Shown: piece after piece, positions 51,920 through 61,831 of the stretch | How the letters are laid out: the number at the start of each line of letters is the position of its first letter | Numbering within the stretch: the first letter of the stretch is position 1 | Assembly (NCBI GenBank): GCA_023388315.1 | Contig: JAEWGM010000030.1 | Span: 1 to 64,000, forward strand | Direction of reading: 5' to 3' | DNA length: 64,000 nt | DNA from: Bacteroidota bacterium | GTDB lineage: Bacteria; Bacteroidota; Bacteroidia; Bacteroidales; Dysgonomonadaceae | Notes under the pieces: generated by a model | Database searches by the model: none | What the model was told of the DNA's origin: nothing | What the model saw: the letters and a program-made list of their open reading frames with translations, nothing else | Made by a program: the position numbers and the translations under genes

Positions 51920-52372
51920 TTATTTCAGAACAATTTCTTCTTTACTGATTTTTAAATCGCAATAATGGCATTGCAGCACCACTTTTTCTTTGTCAACCAC
52001 TTCAAAGCGGGTTTTCATCGGCTCGTTATTGGTGATGCATTTGGGGTTGTTGCACTTTACAATTTCGATGATTTCGTCGGGAAGCGTTACCTTTTTCTTT
52101 TCGATAACTTCGTAATCCCTTATAATATTCAACTTCACGCTGGGTGCAACCAACGCGATGCGGTTTATTTCATCTCCCTCAAAAAATTTATCGGAAACTT
52201 TAATGATTCCCTTTTCGCCCATTTTGCCGCTTCTCAGGTTATTGCCAATGGTGATTCGGTTATTGAGCTTTTCTAATTGAAGCAACGTGACCACTTTAAA
52301 CAATTCCTTTGTGGGAATGTGGTCGATGGCTGTTCCGTTTTTTAGTGCTGCTACTTGTAGTTCTTTTCCCAT
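51920..52372 (-). CDS. pyrI: Aspartate carbamoyltransferase regulatory chain
   Basis: Nucleotide-binding regulatory subunit of aspartate transcarbamoylase. The 150-aa product has the allosteric domain ([15 protein letters not shown] start) and a C-terminal zinc domain with four Cys (CNNPKC, then CHYC). The start is the ATG at 52372 ([10 protein letters not shown]); a longer reading begins with TTG inside pyrB. It lies 22 bp after pyrB. Its presence implies a PyrB6-PyrI6-type holoenzyme with allosteric control by nucleotides. Confidence 0.96.
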   Translation of the reverse strand: MGKELQVAALKNGTAIDHIPTKELFKVVTLLQLEKLNNRITIGNNLRSGKMGEKGIIKVSDKFFEGDEINRIALVAPSVKLNIIRDYEVIEKKKVTLPDEIIEIVKCNNPKCITNNEPMKTRFEVVDKEKVVLQCHYCDLKISKEEIVLK

Positions 52373-52394
52373 AATCTTTTTTATTAACCTTTTA

Positions 52395-53309
52395 TTAACT
52401 CTCAATTCCCATTAAGTCGCAAATAATTGCCTGGCGTGTGAAGAGCCCGTTCTCGGCTTGCTGAAAATAATATGCTTTGGGGTTGTCGTCAACATCCTGA
52501 TTTATCTCTTTTACACGCGGAAGCGGATGCAAGACTTTCAAATTATCTTTTGAATTTTTCAACATTTTGTTGTGCAAGATATACACGTTTTTCACTTTTT
52601 CGTACTCCATTAAATCGGTAAAACGTTCACGTTGTACGCGGGTCATATAGAGGATATCGGCAGAGTCGATGGCTTCGGTAGAAAAATCGGTATATTCTTT
52701 ATAAGGGATGTTTAGTTTATCGCAAAACAGTTTATATTTTTCAGGAATTCTCAGTTCTTCGGGCGCCACAAAGTTAAACGAAGGGTTAAAATGCGACATC
52801 CCCTGAATGAGCGAGTGCACCGCGCGGCCATATTTCAAATCGCCCACAATGGTAATGGTGAGGTTTTCTAGCGTGCCTTGCGTTTCGTAAATAGTGAACA
52901 AGTCCAGCATTGTTTGCGTGGGGTGTTGGTTTGAACCATCGCCGGCATTGATGATGGGCACGGGCGAAACCTCCGACGCGTAACGCGCCGATCCTTCCAA
53001 ATGATGCCGCATAATGATGATATCAGCATAATTTCCCACCATAATAATGGTGTCTTTCAGCGATTCTCCTTTGGCGGAACTGCTGGTTGCCGCATCCGAA
53101 AAGCCCACAATTCTTCCCCTGAGCCGGTTTACGGCTGTTTCAAAACTCAAACGCGTGCGCGTACTGGGTTCAAAAAACAGGGTGGCGCATACTTTGCCTT
53201 GCAGCAAGTCGCGGTTGGGATTGGCTTTGAATGCCGTGGCATTTTTTAAGATTCGCAAAATGTCATCTTTGCCGTAATCGGTAATGTTTACTAAACTTTT
53301 GGGCTTCAT
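52395..53309 (-). CDS. pyrB: Aspartate carbamoyltransferase catalytic chain
   Basis: Condenses carbamoyl phosphate with aspartate in pyrimidine synthesis. The 304-aa product has the carbamoyl-phosphate motif [12 protein letters not shown] near residue 50, HPTQ near 130, and HPLPR near 265. It is the first gene of a pyrB-pyrI operon that may continue to metA and the rhodanese. No attenuator was found in the 200-bp upstream gap beyond a hairpin that belongs to the preceding M48 gene. Confidence 0.97.
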   Translation of the reverse strand: MKPKSLVNITDYGKDDILRILKNATAFKANPNRDLLQGKVCATLFFEPSTRTRLSFETAVNRLRGRIVGFSDAATSSSAKGESLKDTIIMVGNYADIIIMRHHLEGSARYASEVSPVPIINAGDGSNQHPTQTMLDLFTIYETQGTLENLTITIVGDLKYGRAVHSLIQGMSHFNPSFNFVAPEELRIPEKYKLFCDKLNIPYKEYTDFSTEAIDSADILYMTRVQRERFTDLMEYEKVKNVYILHNKMLKNSKDNLKVLHPLPRVKEINQDVDDNPKAYYFQQAENGLFTRQAIICDLMGIES

Positions 53310-53433
53310 AAGGAATGAACAATCTGATGTTATCCTGCAAAAATAACTAAAATTGAAGTAATAAGTGTATGAAGAGGAACTTTATTTGTTATTGAATAAC
53401 CATATGGTTCAATCACAATTAATTAACAGCAAA

Positions 53434-53478
53434 AAAGAATTCAACACTCGCAAGCTTATTGCTTAGGAGTGTTGAATC
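53434..53478 (-). terminator. Intrinsic terminator of the M48 gene
   Basis: An 11-bp stem (ATTCAACACTC 53439-53449 with its complement ending at 53478) and an inner CAAGC/GCTT helix. On the minus strand it is followed by a run of six T. It lies 32 bp beyond the M48 stop and upstream of pyrB. Confidence 0.78.
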
Positions 53479-53509
53479 ATCGTGAGTTATGAAAAGAATA
53501 GCTTTGCTG

Positions 53510-54418
53510 TTAGAACGACCACTCTTCCGACGTTTTGGCACCTTTTGTGTTTACCGGAACCGAAGTTTTTGTTTTAATTTTTGAGGTGGTGGTGTTTTGC
53601 ACGCCACTTCCTTTATAATGCTGCATTACTCTTGGCATAATGTTTTGAATTTGCGCGATGCGGTTGGCATCGGTAGGGTGGGTGCTCAAAAATTCGGGCG
53701 GCCTTCCGCCTTGTGAACTCTGCGCCATTCTTGTCCAGAATGGAACAGCTGTTTGTGGATTGTAGCCGGCCATAGCCATAAAGATAAGGCCAAGTTCATC
53801 GGCTTCGTACTCCTGTTTGCGAGCGTAAGGCAACATCACACCCAATTGCGCGCCAAGGCCGAATACTTGTTGGCCCAATTGTGCGCCAACGGAGCTGCCT
53901 AGCAATCCGCCGGCAACGGCACCGCCATATTGTGCCAACATTTGTTGGCTGATGCGCTCTACCGAGTGTTTTGCCACCACGTGCGCTATTTCGTGGCCAA
54001 CCACCACGGCCAACGCTTCTTCGGATTGGGTAACGGGCAGCAGCCCTTCAAAAATTACAATTTTTCCGCCCGGCATAGCGAAAGCGTTAACGCTCTTGTC
54101 GTTCACGAGATTAAACTCCCAAGCATATTTTTGCAATTCCTGTTCGTAGCCGTTGTTTTTGAGAAATGTTTCAACGGCATTCGCAATGCGTGTTCCCACT
54201 TGCTGCACCATTTGCGCGTTGGCAGTATTCCTCACCACGGGTGCTTGGCTTATAAATGCCTGATATTGTTGTAGGCTGAGAGCAATCACCTGCTCGTCCG
54301 ATACAAGTTGAAGCTGTCTTCTACCCGTAAGCGGAACGCTTCCGCAAGAATAGAAAAACAGTCCAATAAAAAGAACGATAAAGGAGAATTTCATCGTTTT
54401 GGATGTACTTTTCTTCAT
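53510..54418 (-). CDS. M48 family metalloprotease lipoprotein
   Basis: A 302-aa lipoprotein protease of the LoiP/YcaL-like M48 group. The lipobox is FFYSC. The zinc motif HEIAHVVAKH is complete and the third ligand Glu lies in EYEADELG. It likely degrades damaged outer-membrane or periplasmic proteins. The start at 54418 (MKKSTSKTMKFSF) is one of two ATGs (the other at 54394) that give a proper signal peptide; the frame extends to 54502 without sense. It is divergent from parC and followed by a clear terminator. Confidence 0.92.
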   Translation of the reverse strand: MKKSTSKTMKFSFIVLFIGLFFYSCGSVPLTGRRQLQLVSDEQVIALSLQQYQAFISQAPVVRNTANAQMVQQVGTRIANAVETFLKNNGYEQELQKYAWEFNLVNDKSVNAFAMPGGKIVIFEGLLPVTQSEEALAVVVGHEIAHVVAKHSVERISQQMLAQYGGAVAGGLLGSSVGAQLGQQVFGLGAQLGVMLPYARKQEYEADELGLIFMAMAGYNPQTAVPFWTRMAQSSQGGRPPEFLSTHPTDANRIAQIQNIMPRVMQHYKGSGVQNTTTSKIKTKTSVPVNTKGAKTSEEWSF

Positions 54419-54774
54419 AGTCAGTTTTGTTTTGATTAGTGAAATAAAATAATAAAAAAGTGTATTTTTTGCCTTATGGCTTTTAAAATTTTCCTTACTC
54501 ATGTATTAAACAGTTTTTTAAGAAAGTAGTTTAAAATTGGTGTACTTTTTTTGATTGCAGGCCAAAACGCTGTTTGCACACGGCAAATAGCCAATGGCAT
54601 GGTAATTGAATATGCCGCTGTTTTTGCCGATACAATCCGCAAAAAGTTTTTTGCAAATCCGTGCAAAAATCGCTATCTTTGGAAAATTTTTCAGCAGAAC
54701 ACCAAAGGGAAACAAAACCATTAGTCTACCGAGTAAAGTGACGCGCTTTATGTTTATTCATATAATGTGACTGT

Positions 54775-57456
54775 ATGTCTCCTAAGAAAACAAACGACAA
54801 CGATTTTAAAAAAGAAGATACATTTGAAGAGGAGGAAGTAACCAAAAATGCTTCTTCTTCAAAAATACCTGTGAAGTTGGGCGACGATACCACGCTCAAT
54901 CTCTCTAAAATGTACCAGAATTGGTTTCTGGACTACGCTTCCTATGTGATTTTGGAACGTGCCGTTCCGCATATATCCGATGGCTTGAAACCCGTGCAAC
55001 GCCGCATTTTGCACGCCATGAAGCGCATGGATGATGGGCGATACAACAAAGTAGCCAACATCATCGGAACCACTATGCAATTTCACCCGCACGGCGACGC
55101 TTCCATTGGCGACGCGTTGGTGCAACTGGGGCAAAAAGATTTATTAGTCGATTGTCAAGGAAACTGGGGGAACATCCTCACAGGCGACGGCGCCGCGGCG
55201 CCCCGATACATTGAAGCGCGTCTCTCGAAATTCGCGCTGGAGGTGTTATTCAATGCCAAAACAACCGAGTGGAAGCCATCTTATGACGGGCGCAACAAAG
55301 AACCCATCACCCTGCCCGCCAAGTTCCCTCTGCTTTTGGCGCAAGGCGCCGAAGGTATCGCCGTGGGGCTTTCCTCAAAAATACTTCCGCATAACTTCAA
55401 TGAGTTGTGCGACGCGGCCGTGGCGTATCTGCAAGAAAAGGAATTTACGCTTTATCCCGATTTTCAAACCGGTGGTTACATCGATGTGGAGAGATACAAC
55501 GATGGCGAACGAGGCGGTTCCGTGAAAGTGAGGGCAACCATTACCAAACTCGACAACAAAACCCTTATCATCAAAGACATCCCATTCGGCAGAACCACGG
55601 CAAGCGTGGTGGAGTCTATTCTGAAAGCCAACGAGAAAGGGAAAATAAAAATCAGAAAAGTTGACGATATCACCGCGCAAAACGTGGAGATTCAGGTGCA
55701 ATTGGCATCGGGTGTGTCGTCCGACAAAACCATCGACGCGCTTTACGCCTTCACCGATTGCGAAATAAGCATCTCGCCCAACTGTTGCGTTATCGATAAC
55801 GACAAACCTTACTTCCTGGGCGTGAGCGATGTGCTGCGCACGTCGGTGGATAACACCAAAAACCACCTGCGCTTGGAGCTTGAAATAGACCGAAGCGAAA
55901 AACAAGAAGCGTTACTGTTCGCGTCGCTTGAAAAAATATTCATTGAAGAGCGCATCTACAAAGACAAAGAGTTTGAGAACGCCAAAAATATGGATGTGGC
56001 TGTGGCGCACGTTGACAAACGCCTTGAGCCCTACAAACCGCAATTTATTCGCGAAATTACCCGCGATGATATCCTGCGCCTGATGGAAATTAAAATGGCG
56101 CGCATTCTCAAATTTAATTCCGATAAATCGGAAGAACTCATCGCCAAGCTCAAAGAAGAAATTGAAGAAATCAACCACCATTTGAATAATCTCATCGATT
56201 ATACCATTTCGTGGTACCTGATGTTGAAAGAAAAATACGGCAAAAACTTCCCTCGCAAAACGGAAATTCGCAGTTTTGAAAACATTGAGGCGGTAAAAGT
56301 GGCCGAGGCGAACGAAAAACTCTACATCAACCGCGAAGAAGGCTTCATCGGAACGGGAATGAAAAAAGACGAGTTCGTGTGCAATTGTTCCGATATTGAC
56401 GACATCATCGTTTTCTTCAAAGACGGGAAATACAAGGTAGTGAAAGTGAGCGATAAAATGTTTGTGGGCAAAGGCATTCTATATGCCAACGTATTCAAAA
56501 AGAACGACAAACGCACTATCTACAACGTGATATATCGCCACGGAAGAACCTCGCCACACTACATTAAACGGTTTTCCGTAACCGGCGTTACGCGCGACAA
56601 AGAATACGACGTAACCCGGGGCAAAGCCGGTTCGCGCATCGCCTATTTTAGCGCCAACCCCAACGGCGAGGCCGAAACCGTAAAAGTAATACTGAAACCC
56701 AAACCGCGAATGCGCATTTTGCAGTTCGAAAAAGATTTTAGCGAAGTGGATATCCGAGGCAAGCAGGCAATGGGAAATATTTTAACCAAAGCCGAAGTGC
56801 ACCGCATTCAATTGAAGCAGAAAGGTGTTTCCACATTGGGTGGAAGAAAAGTGTGGTACGACCCCGATGTATTCCGTTTGAATTATGACGGAGACGGAAA
56901 ATACTTGGGCGAATTTCAAGGCGAAGACCAAATTTTGGTCATTTCAAAAAGCGGAAATTTCTACGTTTCCAATTTCGATTTAAGCAATCACTTTCCTTCC
57001 GATTTGCTTCATATTGAGAAGTTTGATGAGCACAAAGTGTGGTCTGCCGCGCTGTTCGATGCCGACCAAGGTTACGCTTATCTCAAGCGTTTCACGTTTG
57101 AACCATCGGAACGCGTGCTGAATTTTATGGGTGAAAATCCCGATTCGCGGTTGTTTTTAATCACCGACCAGGTTTATCCCAGAGTAAAAGCCATTTTTGG
57201 CGGCGGCGACGACTTCCGCGAGCCGTTGGAAGTGGATGTGGAAGAGTTTATCGGCGTAAAAAGCTATCGTGCCAAAGGCAAACGCATCTCCAATTACGAA
57301 GTGAAAACGGTGGAAGAATTGGAGCCAACCCGTTTCCCCGATCCGGAGCCGGAAAAAGAGGAAACCATGAAGGTGGATATCGAAGACGATGATGAGGAAA
57401 TGTCCGATTCCGATTTATTAGACGAAATAACCGGCCAAATGAAACTGTTCGATTAA
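54775..57456 (+). CDS. parC: DNA topoisomerase IV subunit A
   Basis: Catalytic breakage-reunion subunit of a type IIA topoisomerase that decatenates replicated chromosomes. The 893-aa product has an acidic N-terminal extension, the winged-helix/tower region from about 45, the active-site Tyr145 in APRYIEARL, and a beta-pinwheel C-terminal region ending in an acidic tail. It lacks a GyrA-box-like motif I can identify, favouring topoisomerase IV. The quinolone-region segment reads HPHGDASIGD. The partner parE is not in the window. It is apparently the first gene of a unit with the DUF3316 gene 10 bp downstream. Confidence 0.94.
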   Translation: MSPKKTNDNDFKKEDTFEEEEVTKNASSSKIPVKLGDDTTLNLSKMYQNWFLDYASYVILERAVPHISDGLKPVQRRILHAMKRMDDGRYNKVANIIGTTMQFHPHGDASIGDALVQLGQKDLLVDCQGNWGNILTGDGAAAPRYIEARLSKFALEVLFNAKTTEWKPSYDGRNKEPITLPAKFPLLLAQGAEGIAVGLSSKILPHNFNELCDAAVAYLQEKEFTLYPDFQTGGYIDVERYNDGERGGSVKVRATITKLDNKTLIIKDIPFGRTTASVVESILKANEKGKIKIRKVDDITAQNVEIQVQLASGVSSDKTIDALYAFTDCEISISPNCCVIDNDKPYFLGVSDVLRTSVDNTKNHLRLELEIDRSEKQEALLFASLEKIFIEERIYKDKEFENAKNMDVAVAHVDKRLEPYKPQFIREITRDDILRLMEIKMARILKFNSDKSEELIAKLKEEIEEINHHLNNLIDYTISWYLMLKEKYGKNFPRKTEIRSFENIEAVKVAEANEKLYINREEGFIGTGMKKDEFVCNCSDIDDIIVFFKDGKYKVVKVSDKMFVGKGILYANVFKKNDKRTIYNVIYRHGRTSPHYIKRFSVTGVTRDKEYDVTRGKAGSRIAYFSANPNGEAETVKVILKPKPRMRILQFEKDFSEVDIRGKQAMGNILTKAEVHRIQLKQKGVSTLGGRKVWYDPDVFRLNYDGDGKYLGEFQGEDQILVISKSGNFYVSNFDLSNHFPSDLLHIEKFDEHKVWSAALFDADQGYAYLKRFTFEPSERVLNFMGENPDSRLFLITDQVYPRVKAIFGGGDDFREPLEVDVEEFIGVKSYRAKGKRISNYEVKTVEELEPTRFPDPEPEKEETMKVDIEDDDEEMSDSDLLDEITGQMKLFD

Positions 57457-57466
57457 GAAACTGCCG

Positions 57467-58312
57467 ATGACTAAAAGAATTCCCATATTTTCGGCGCTAT
57501 GGCTTTGTTGCATAAGCATTGTTTTTTCGCAACAAAGCATTGAGCCCACGGCAATGAAGCCCGCGAACCAAGCAACGCTCTTTGGAATTGGAAAATCTTA
57601 TTTATACGACTCCTATCTGTCGCCTCTGACATACGATGGATTGGCTCTTTCGTTAATGCACGAAAGAATGAACAGAACCTCACTTTTCAACGAAAAACTC
57701 TTAAGTCAACAGCAATTTCACATACAAATTGGCATCACGAAAAACCCAACGGCATCTGCCTCAGAATATTACGGAAACCTTTATTATCATTTTCTCGGTT
57801 TATACCCCATTGTGCAAACACAAAACTTTCGCTTGTTAGGTGGAGGTGGGGCCGAAGCCGCTTTGGGCGGAATTTACAATGCGCGCAACTCCAATAACCC
57901 GGGGTCGCTCAAAACTTCTGTGGATTTAAACGCTGCCGCAATGGCAACGTATAATTGGCGTATTTTCACCTTTCGTTGGCAACTGACCACCCCGTTGGTA
58001 GGCGCGTTTTTCAGCCCCGAATACGGCCATTCTTATTACGAAATTTTTACGCTGGGCAACAACAAAGGCACCGTTCATTTCGGTTCGCTTCACAATCGGT
58101 TGGCGTTGCGAAACTACTTCACGGTGGATATTCCCATTAAAAAAGTAACGCTGCGCACCGGATATTTGGGCAACTATTACCGAACCAACGTAAACGAATT
58201 AACAACAAAAATAAGGTCGCACCAGTTTATGGTGGGATTTGCAGTGGAGTCACTCAACTTTGGTGGAGAAAATGCGCGTAGAAGTAAGTGGCTCAACAGT
58301 GTATATTATTAA
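57467..58312 (+). CDS. DUF3316 family exported protein
   Basis: A 281-aa protein with a signal peptide ending near residue 21 and many alternating aromatic strands, consistent with a small outer-membrane barrel or beta-rich envelope protein. It resembles the DUF3316 family of Bacteroidota. No function is established. The C-terminal residue is Tyr after a hydrophobic pattern, compatible with BAM-dependent insertion, but this is weak evidence. It sits 10 bp after parC and 12 bp before a PLP enzyme, so likely in an operon with both. Confidence 0.8.
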   Translation: MTKRIPIFSALWLCCISIVFSQQSIEPTAMKPANQATLFGIGKSYLYDSYLSPLTYDGLALSLMHERMNRTSLFNEKLLSQQQFHIQIGITKNPTASASEYYGNLYYHFLGLYPIVQTQNFRLLGGGGAEAALGGIYNARNSNNPGSLKTSVDLNAAAMATYNWRIFTFRWQLTTPLVGAFFSPEYGHSYYEIFTLGNNKGTVHFGSLHNRLALRNYFTVDIPIKKVTLRTGYLGNYYRTNVNELTTKIRSHQFMVGFAVESLNFGGENARRSKWLNSVYY

Positions 58313-58324
58313 AAAAGTAACTTT

Positions 58325-59497
58325 ATGAAATACAATTTTGACGAAATCATAGACCGCAAAGGCACCGATAGTGTGAAGCTGGAGAAACTGGAAGCCCTGT
58401 TTGGGCGCGATGATTTATTGCCGCTTTGGGTGGCCGATATGGATTTTCTTTCGCCTCCTGCAATCATCAACGCGTTGAAAAAGAGGGTAGAACACGGAGT
58501 TTTTGGCTATACAGTTGGCTCCGACGCTTATTTCGACTCCATTATTAACTGGCTGGACAGACGGCACAATTGGCACGTAAAAAAAGAGCATATCTCATTT
58601 GTGCCGGGCATTGTGAAAGGAATTGCGTTTGTGCTGGACGCTTTAACCGAAAAAGGAGACAAAGTGATTATCCAACCGCCGGTGTATCATCCTTTTAAAA
58701 TGGTAACCCAATCGTTGGGCCGCATTGTGTTGAACAACCCGCTTATACTGGAAGACGGGCAATACAAAATGGATTTTGAGGGATTAAAAAATATTGTGGA
58801 CAAAAACGATTGCAAGGTGCTTATCTTGTGCAATCCGCATAATCCCGGCGGAAGGGTTTGGTCGCCCGAAGAGTTAACGGAGTTGGCCGAGATATGTTAC
58901 CATAAAAACATTTTGGTTATTTCGGATGAAATTCACAGCGATATGGCGTTGCCCGGCTACAAGCACACGCCCTTTGCTTCCGTTTCTCACAAAGCCGAAG
59001 ATATCAGCATCACGCTTATGGCGCCCAGCAAAACGTTTAATATCGCGGGCATTGTAAGTTCTTTCGCCGTGGTTCCCAACGACGCGCTTCGTGGAGAATT
59101 CTTTAGTTTTCTGGAACCACGAGAACTTTCACAAGGAACGCTTTTTGCCTATACCGCCACACAAGCCGCCTACGAAGAGTGCGACGATTGGCTAGACGAA
59201 ATGATTGAGTACGTGAATGGAAACGTTCTTTTTGTAAACCAATACTTACAAGAGAATATCCCTCAAATAAAAGCCGTTATGCCGCAAGCATCGTTTCTCG
59301 TTTGGCTGGATTGCAGAGAACTTAACTTGTCTCAACGAGAGTTGATGAAACTCTTTGTCCACGACGCGCATTTGGCGCTCAACGACGGCACCATTTTCGG
59401 CAGAGAAGGCGAAGGTTTTATGCGTCTCAATGTAGGTACGGCGCGTTCCGTCATCGAAAAAGCTCTTAATAATCTGAAAAATGCACTTCAAGCATAA
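58325..59497 (+). CDS. MalY/PatB-family PLP enzyme (cystathionine beta-lyase type)
   Basis: A 390-aa fold-type I aminotransferase-like enzyme. PLP lysine is Lys236 in APSKTFNIAG, with Asp201 in ISDEIHSD and the substrate region LPLWVADMDF near the N-terminus typical of MalY/PatB C-S lyases. It likely cleaves cystathionine or cysteine to homocysteine or sulfide plus pyruvate. With metA and ahcY elsewhere in the window this fits methionine and homocysteine metabolism. It is in an apparent operon with the DUF3316 gene. Confidence 0.92.
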   Translation: MKYNFDEIIDRKGTDSVKLEKLEALFGRDDLLPLWVADMDFLSPPAIINALKKRVEHGVFGYTVGSDAYFDSIINWLDRRHNWHVKKEHISFVPGIVKGIAFVLDALTEKGDKVIIQPPVYHPFKMVTQSLGRIVLNNPLILEDGQYKMDFEGLKNIVDKNDCKVLILCNPHNPGGRVWSPEELTELAEICYHKNILVISDEIHSDMALPGYKHTPFASVSHKAEDISITLMAPSKTFNIAGIVSSFAVVPNDALRGEFFSFLEPRELSQGTLFAYTATQAAYEECDDWLDEMIEYVNGNVLFVNQYLQENIPQIKAVMPQASFLVWLDCRELNLSQRELMKLFVHDAHLALNDGTIFGREGEGFMRLNVGTARSVIEKALNNLKNALQA

Positions 59498-59577
59498 ACA
59501 CTTAGCGCGGTTAGGTTGTTATAAGCAATTCACCGCGTTTTAAAAATAAATTTCAATCACTGTAAAAGTAAAAACAA

Positions 59578-60156
59578 ATGAAAATTTCTGAGAATAAATA
59601 TGTTACGCTCGCTTACGATTTAAATGTGGGTGAAGGCGATGAACGAGAATTAATGGAGCAGGCAACTACCGAAAATCCGTTGGAATTTATCTTCGGCACC
59701 AATTCTATGCTGGAAGCTTTTGAAGAGCAGTTAAATGGGTTGTCTGAATCGGATAAGTTTTCGTTTTCGCTTACTCCGGAACAAGCATATGGCGACTACG
59801 ACGAGGAGAAAATTGTAGAACTCCCGAAAAATATTTTTGAAGTAGATGGAAAAATAGATAGCAACTTGCTCATCGAGGGAAACACCATTCCCATGATGGA
59901 TTCATCGGGAAACCGATTGATGGGCGCCGTGGTTGATATTAACGAAAGCACCGTTACGATGGATTTCAACCACCCATTAGCAGGAGAAACCATGCATTTC
60001 GATGGCACGGTGTTGGGCGTTCGCGAGGCATCGGCCGAGGAAATTGCCGCGCTCTTCTCAGGTGGTGGTGGCTGTAGCGGCTGCTCTTCCGATGACTGTG
60101 GCTCCGGTTGCGGATGCTCATCGGGTGGCGATTGCGGCCCGGGATGTAATTGCTAA
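59578..60156 (+). CDS. SlyD-like FKBP-type peptidyl-prolyl isomerase with Cys-rich metal tail
   Basis: Cytoplasmic folding helper with prolyl isomerase and metallochaperone features. The FKBP domain spans about 1-70 and 120-150, interrupted by an insert-in-flap domain (70-120); DFNHPLAGETMHFDGTVLGV is the SlyD signature. The C-terminal tail (about 160-192) is Gly/Ser/Cys/Asp-rich with about ten Cys and probably binds nickel or zinc, instead of the His-rich tail of E. coli SlyD. It is followed by a long inverted repeat. Confidence 0.93.
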   Translation: MKISENKYVTLAYDLNVGEGDERELMEQATTENPLEFIFGTNSMLEAFEEQLNGLSESDKFSFSLTPEQAYGDYDEEKIVELPKNIFEVDGKIDSNLLIEGNTIPMMDSSGNRLMGAVVDINESTVTMDFNHPLAGETMHFDGTVLGVREASAEEIAALFSGGGGCSGCSSDDCGSGCGCSSGGDCGPGCNC

Positions 60157-60176
60157 CCCATCGAAAAAAAACAATT

Positions 60177-60259
60177 AACAGGCTGTATTAAAAGCAACAA
60201 CACGCATCGGTTTGTCCTGGGGTGACGAACAAATAGCGCTGCTTTTAATACAGCCTGTT
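60177..60259 (+). repeat. Long inverted repeat between slyD-like and GNAT genes
   Basis: Perfect 20-bp arms (60177-60196 and 60240-60259, containing GGCTGTATTAAAAGC) enclose a 43-nt loop that can form an inner TTTGT/ACAAA helix. The structure ends 23 nt before the GNAT ATG. It may be a terminator for slyD, an attenuator for the GNAT gene, or a small mobile palindrome; the T-run is weak (TTTTCATT). Confidence 0.6.
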
Positions 60260-60282
60260 TTCATTATAACTTCGTTTTGCTT

Positions 60283-60798
60283 ATGACGTTTCTCATTCGA
60301 ATAACCAACTTGATAGATTTGCCGGTTGTGATGCAAATATATGAAGCCGCGCGCCAATTTATGCAAGCCACAGGAAATAAAACGCAATGGGGAAGCAGCT
60401 ACCCGTCAGAAGCGTTTATAGTGCAGGAAATAGAGGCCGGGCACAGTTTTGTTTGTGAAAACACAGACGGAGAGATTGTGGGCACATTTTGTTTTATCGT
60501 GGGTGAAGACGAAACCTACAAAACCATTTATCACGGCAGTTGGTTAAACAACGCGCCTTACGGAACGCTGCATCGGATAGCTTCATCGGGGAAGGTAAAA
60601 GGCCTTGGCAAAGCCATTTTAGATTGGTGTTTTCTTCAATATCCAAGCATTCGCGTAGATACGCACAGAAACAATAAAGTAATGCAAACGATATTGAAGC
60701 AATATGGTTTTCAGTATTGTGGCATCATTTATCTTTCCGATGGCTCCGAAAGATTAGCCTATCAAAAAGTAGCGAAAAAGGCACGTTTGGGCTACTAA
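60283..60798 (+). CDS. GNAT family N-acetyltransferase
   Basis: A 171-aa acetyl-CoA-dependent acetyltransferase. The acetyl-CoA binding motif A appears as SSGKVKGLGKAILDWCF and is followed by VDTHRNNKVMQTILKQYGF, the usual end of the fold. The ATG at 60283 is chosen; a TTG two codons earlier is possible. The substrate is unknown. The leading inverted repeat may influence its expression. Confidence 0.88.
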   Translation: MTFLIRITNLIDLPVVMQIYEAARQFMQATGNKTQWGSSYPSEAFIVQEIEAGHSFVCENTDGEIVGTFCFIVGEDETYKTIYHGSWLNNAPYGTLHRIASSGKVKGLGKAILDWCFLQYPSIRVDTHRNNKVMQTILKQYGFQYCGIIYLSDGSERLAYQKVAKKARLGY

Positions 60799-60896
60799 AT
60801 TTTTAAAATCAATGAACTTTTTTAAACATAATTCTGTTTATAGAGTGTTTAAGAAACAGAAATCAAAAAGTTATATTATTTTTAAAAAGAGAAATT

Positions 60897-61124
60897 ATGA
60901 AACAATTATCGAAAGTAACCAAAACATTTACGCTTTTTATTTTTGGATTATTGTCATCTGTAGTAGCGTTTGCTCAAGATGAAGGCCCCTCTTTAGACAT
61001 TAATGTAAATACAAACGAGGGTGGCGCATTTTACACTCAAATTTGGTTTTGGGTGATAGCAGGCTTGGTTTTTATTCTTCTCTTAGTCGCCCTGCTCAGA
61101 GGTGGCGGTGGAAACAAAGCCTAA
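60897..61124 (+). CDS. Small exported single-TM protein, unknown function
   Basis: A 75-aa protein with a signal peptide (about 1-26, ending VAFAQ), a short acidic/Asn-rich periplasmic stretch, one membrane helix (about 48-67) and a Gly-rich C-terminus GGGGNKA. No family is named. Similar short proteins exist in Bacteroidota as far as I recall. It is a single-gene unit with a downstream terminator. Confidence 0.72.
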   Translation: MKQLSKVTKTFTLFIFGLLSSVVAFAQDEGPSLDINVNTNEGGAFYTQIWFWVIAGLVFILLLVALLRGGGGNKA

Positions 61125-61151
61125 TAAAGAAAAATAAACTACACTATGGCG

Positions 61152-61190
61152 AAAGCTGCCGGCAGTTAATGTCGGTGGCTTTTGTTTTTT
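61152..61190 (+). terminator. Intrinsic terminator of the small exported protein
   Basis: Arms AAAGCTGCCG (61152-61161) and CGGTGGCTTT (61173-61182) pair with two G-U wobbles, followed by GTTTTTT. It lies 27 bp after the stop codon. Confidence 0.75.
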
Positions 61191-61263
61191 GTGGAGATAT
61201 TAAATGTTAGACGATTGTTAGATTTTAGATGTTAGAGGCGGTACGCGGAGTAGGGCAGCCCCC

Positions 61264-61824
61264 TCATCGATATAAAATCACCCCCGCCACGCCAGAGAGC
61301 ACAATTAACAAAATGGGATCTACTTTTCTGATGGATGCGATAAAGACCGCTCCGAAAATAATCCAGCTTTTATAGTCGATAAAGTTGTGGTCGTCAATGA
61401 GCAAAAGGGCGGCGGAAGCGATCAAGCCTATAATCGCAGGTTTCAGTACCGACAGAGAAGCCTGCATCCACGCGTTGTTGTTCAAGCGAGCGAAAAACGC
61501 GCAAACAATGGTCATCAAGATAACGGACGGAATACTCACCGCGATGGTACAAATGGCCGATCCAATAATGCCATAAGATGTGCCAAACCCCATATTGGTT
61601 ACCACAGAATAGCCGATATAAGTGGCTGAGTTAAAGGCGATGGGCCCAGGCGTAGCTTGTGAAATGGCGACAATATCGGTGAAATCGGCTACCGAAATCC
61701 ACTGATGCGCGTCCACCACTTCGTATTGAATAAGCGGCAACATGGCGTATCCGCCCCCAAACCCAAAAAGGCCGATTTTTAAAAACGCGACAAATAAAGA
61801 AAAGTAAAGTTCTAATAGTTCCAT
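61264..61824 (-). CDS. Chromate transporter, half-size ChrA subunit (second of pair)
   Basis: A 186-aa membrane protein with one ChrA domain: FGFGGGYAMLPLIQYEVV near the N-terminus and ISQATPGPIAFNSATYIG are the family motifs. There are about five or six membrane segments. Short ChrA proteins work as a pair encoded by adjacent genes, here 7 bp apart. In other bacteria they export chromate; the physiological ion in this organism is not known. It is downstream of the structured leader. Confidence 0.9.
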   Translation of the reverse strand: MELLELYFSLFVAFLKIGLFGFGGGYAMLPLIQYEVVDAHQWISVADFTDIVAISQATPGPIAFNSATYIGYSVVTNMGFGTSYGIIGSAICTIAVSIPSVILMTIVCAFFARLNNNAWMQASLSVLKPAIIGLIASAALLLIDDHNFIDYKSWIIFGAVFIASIRKVDPILLIVLSGVAGVILYR

Positions 61825-61831
61825 GCCAGTT

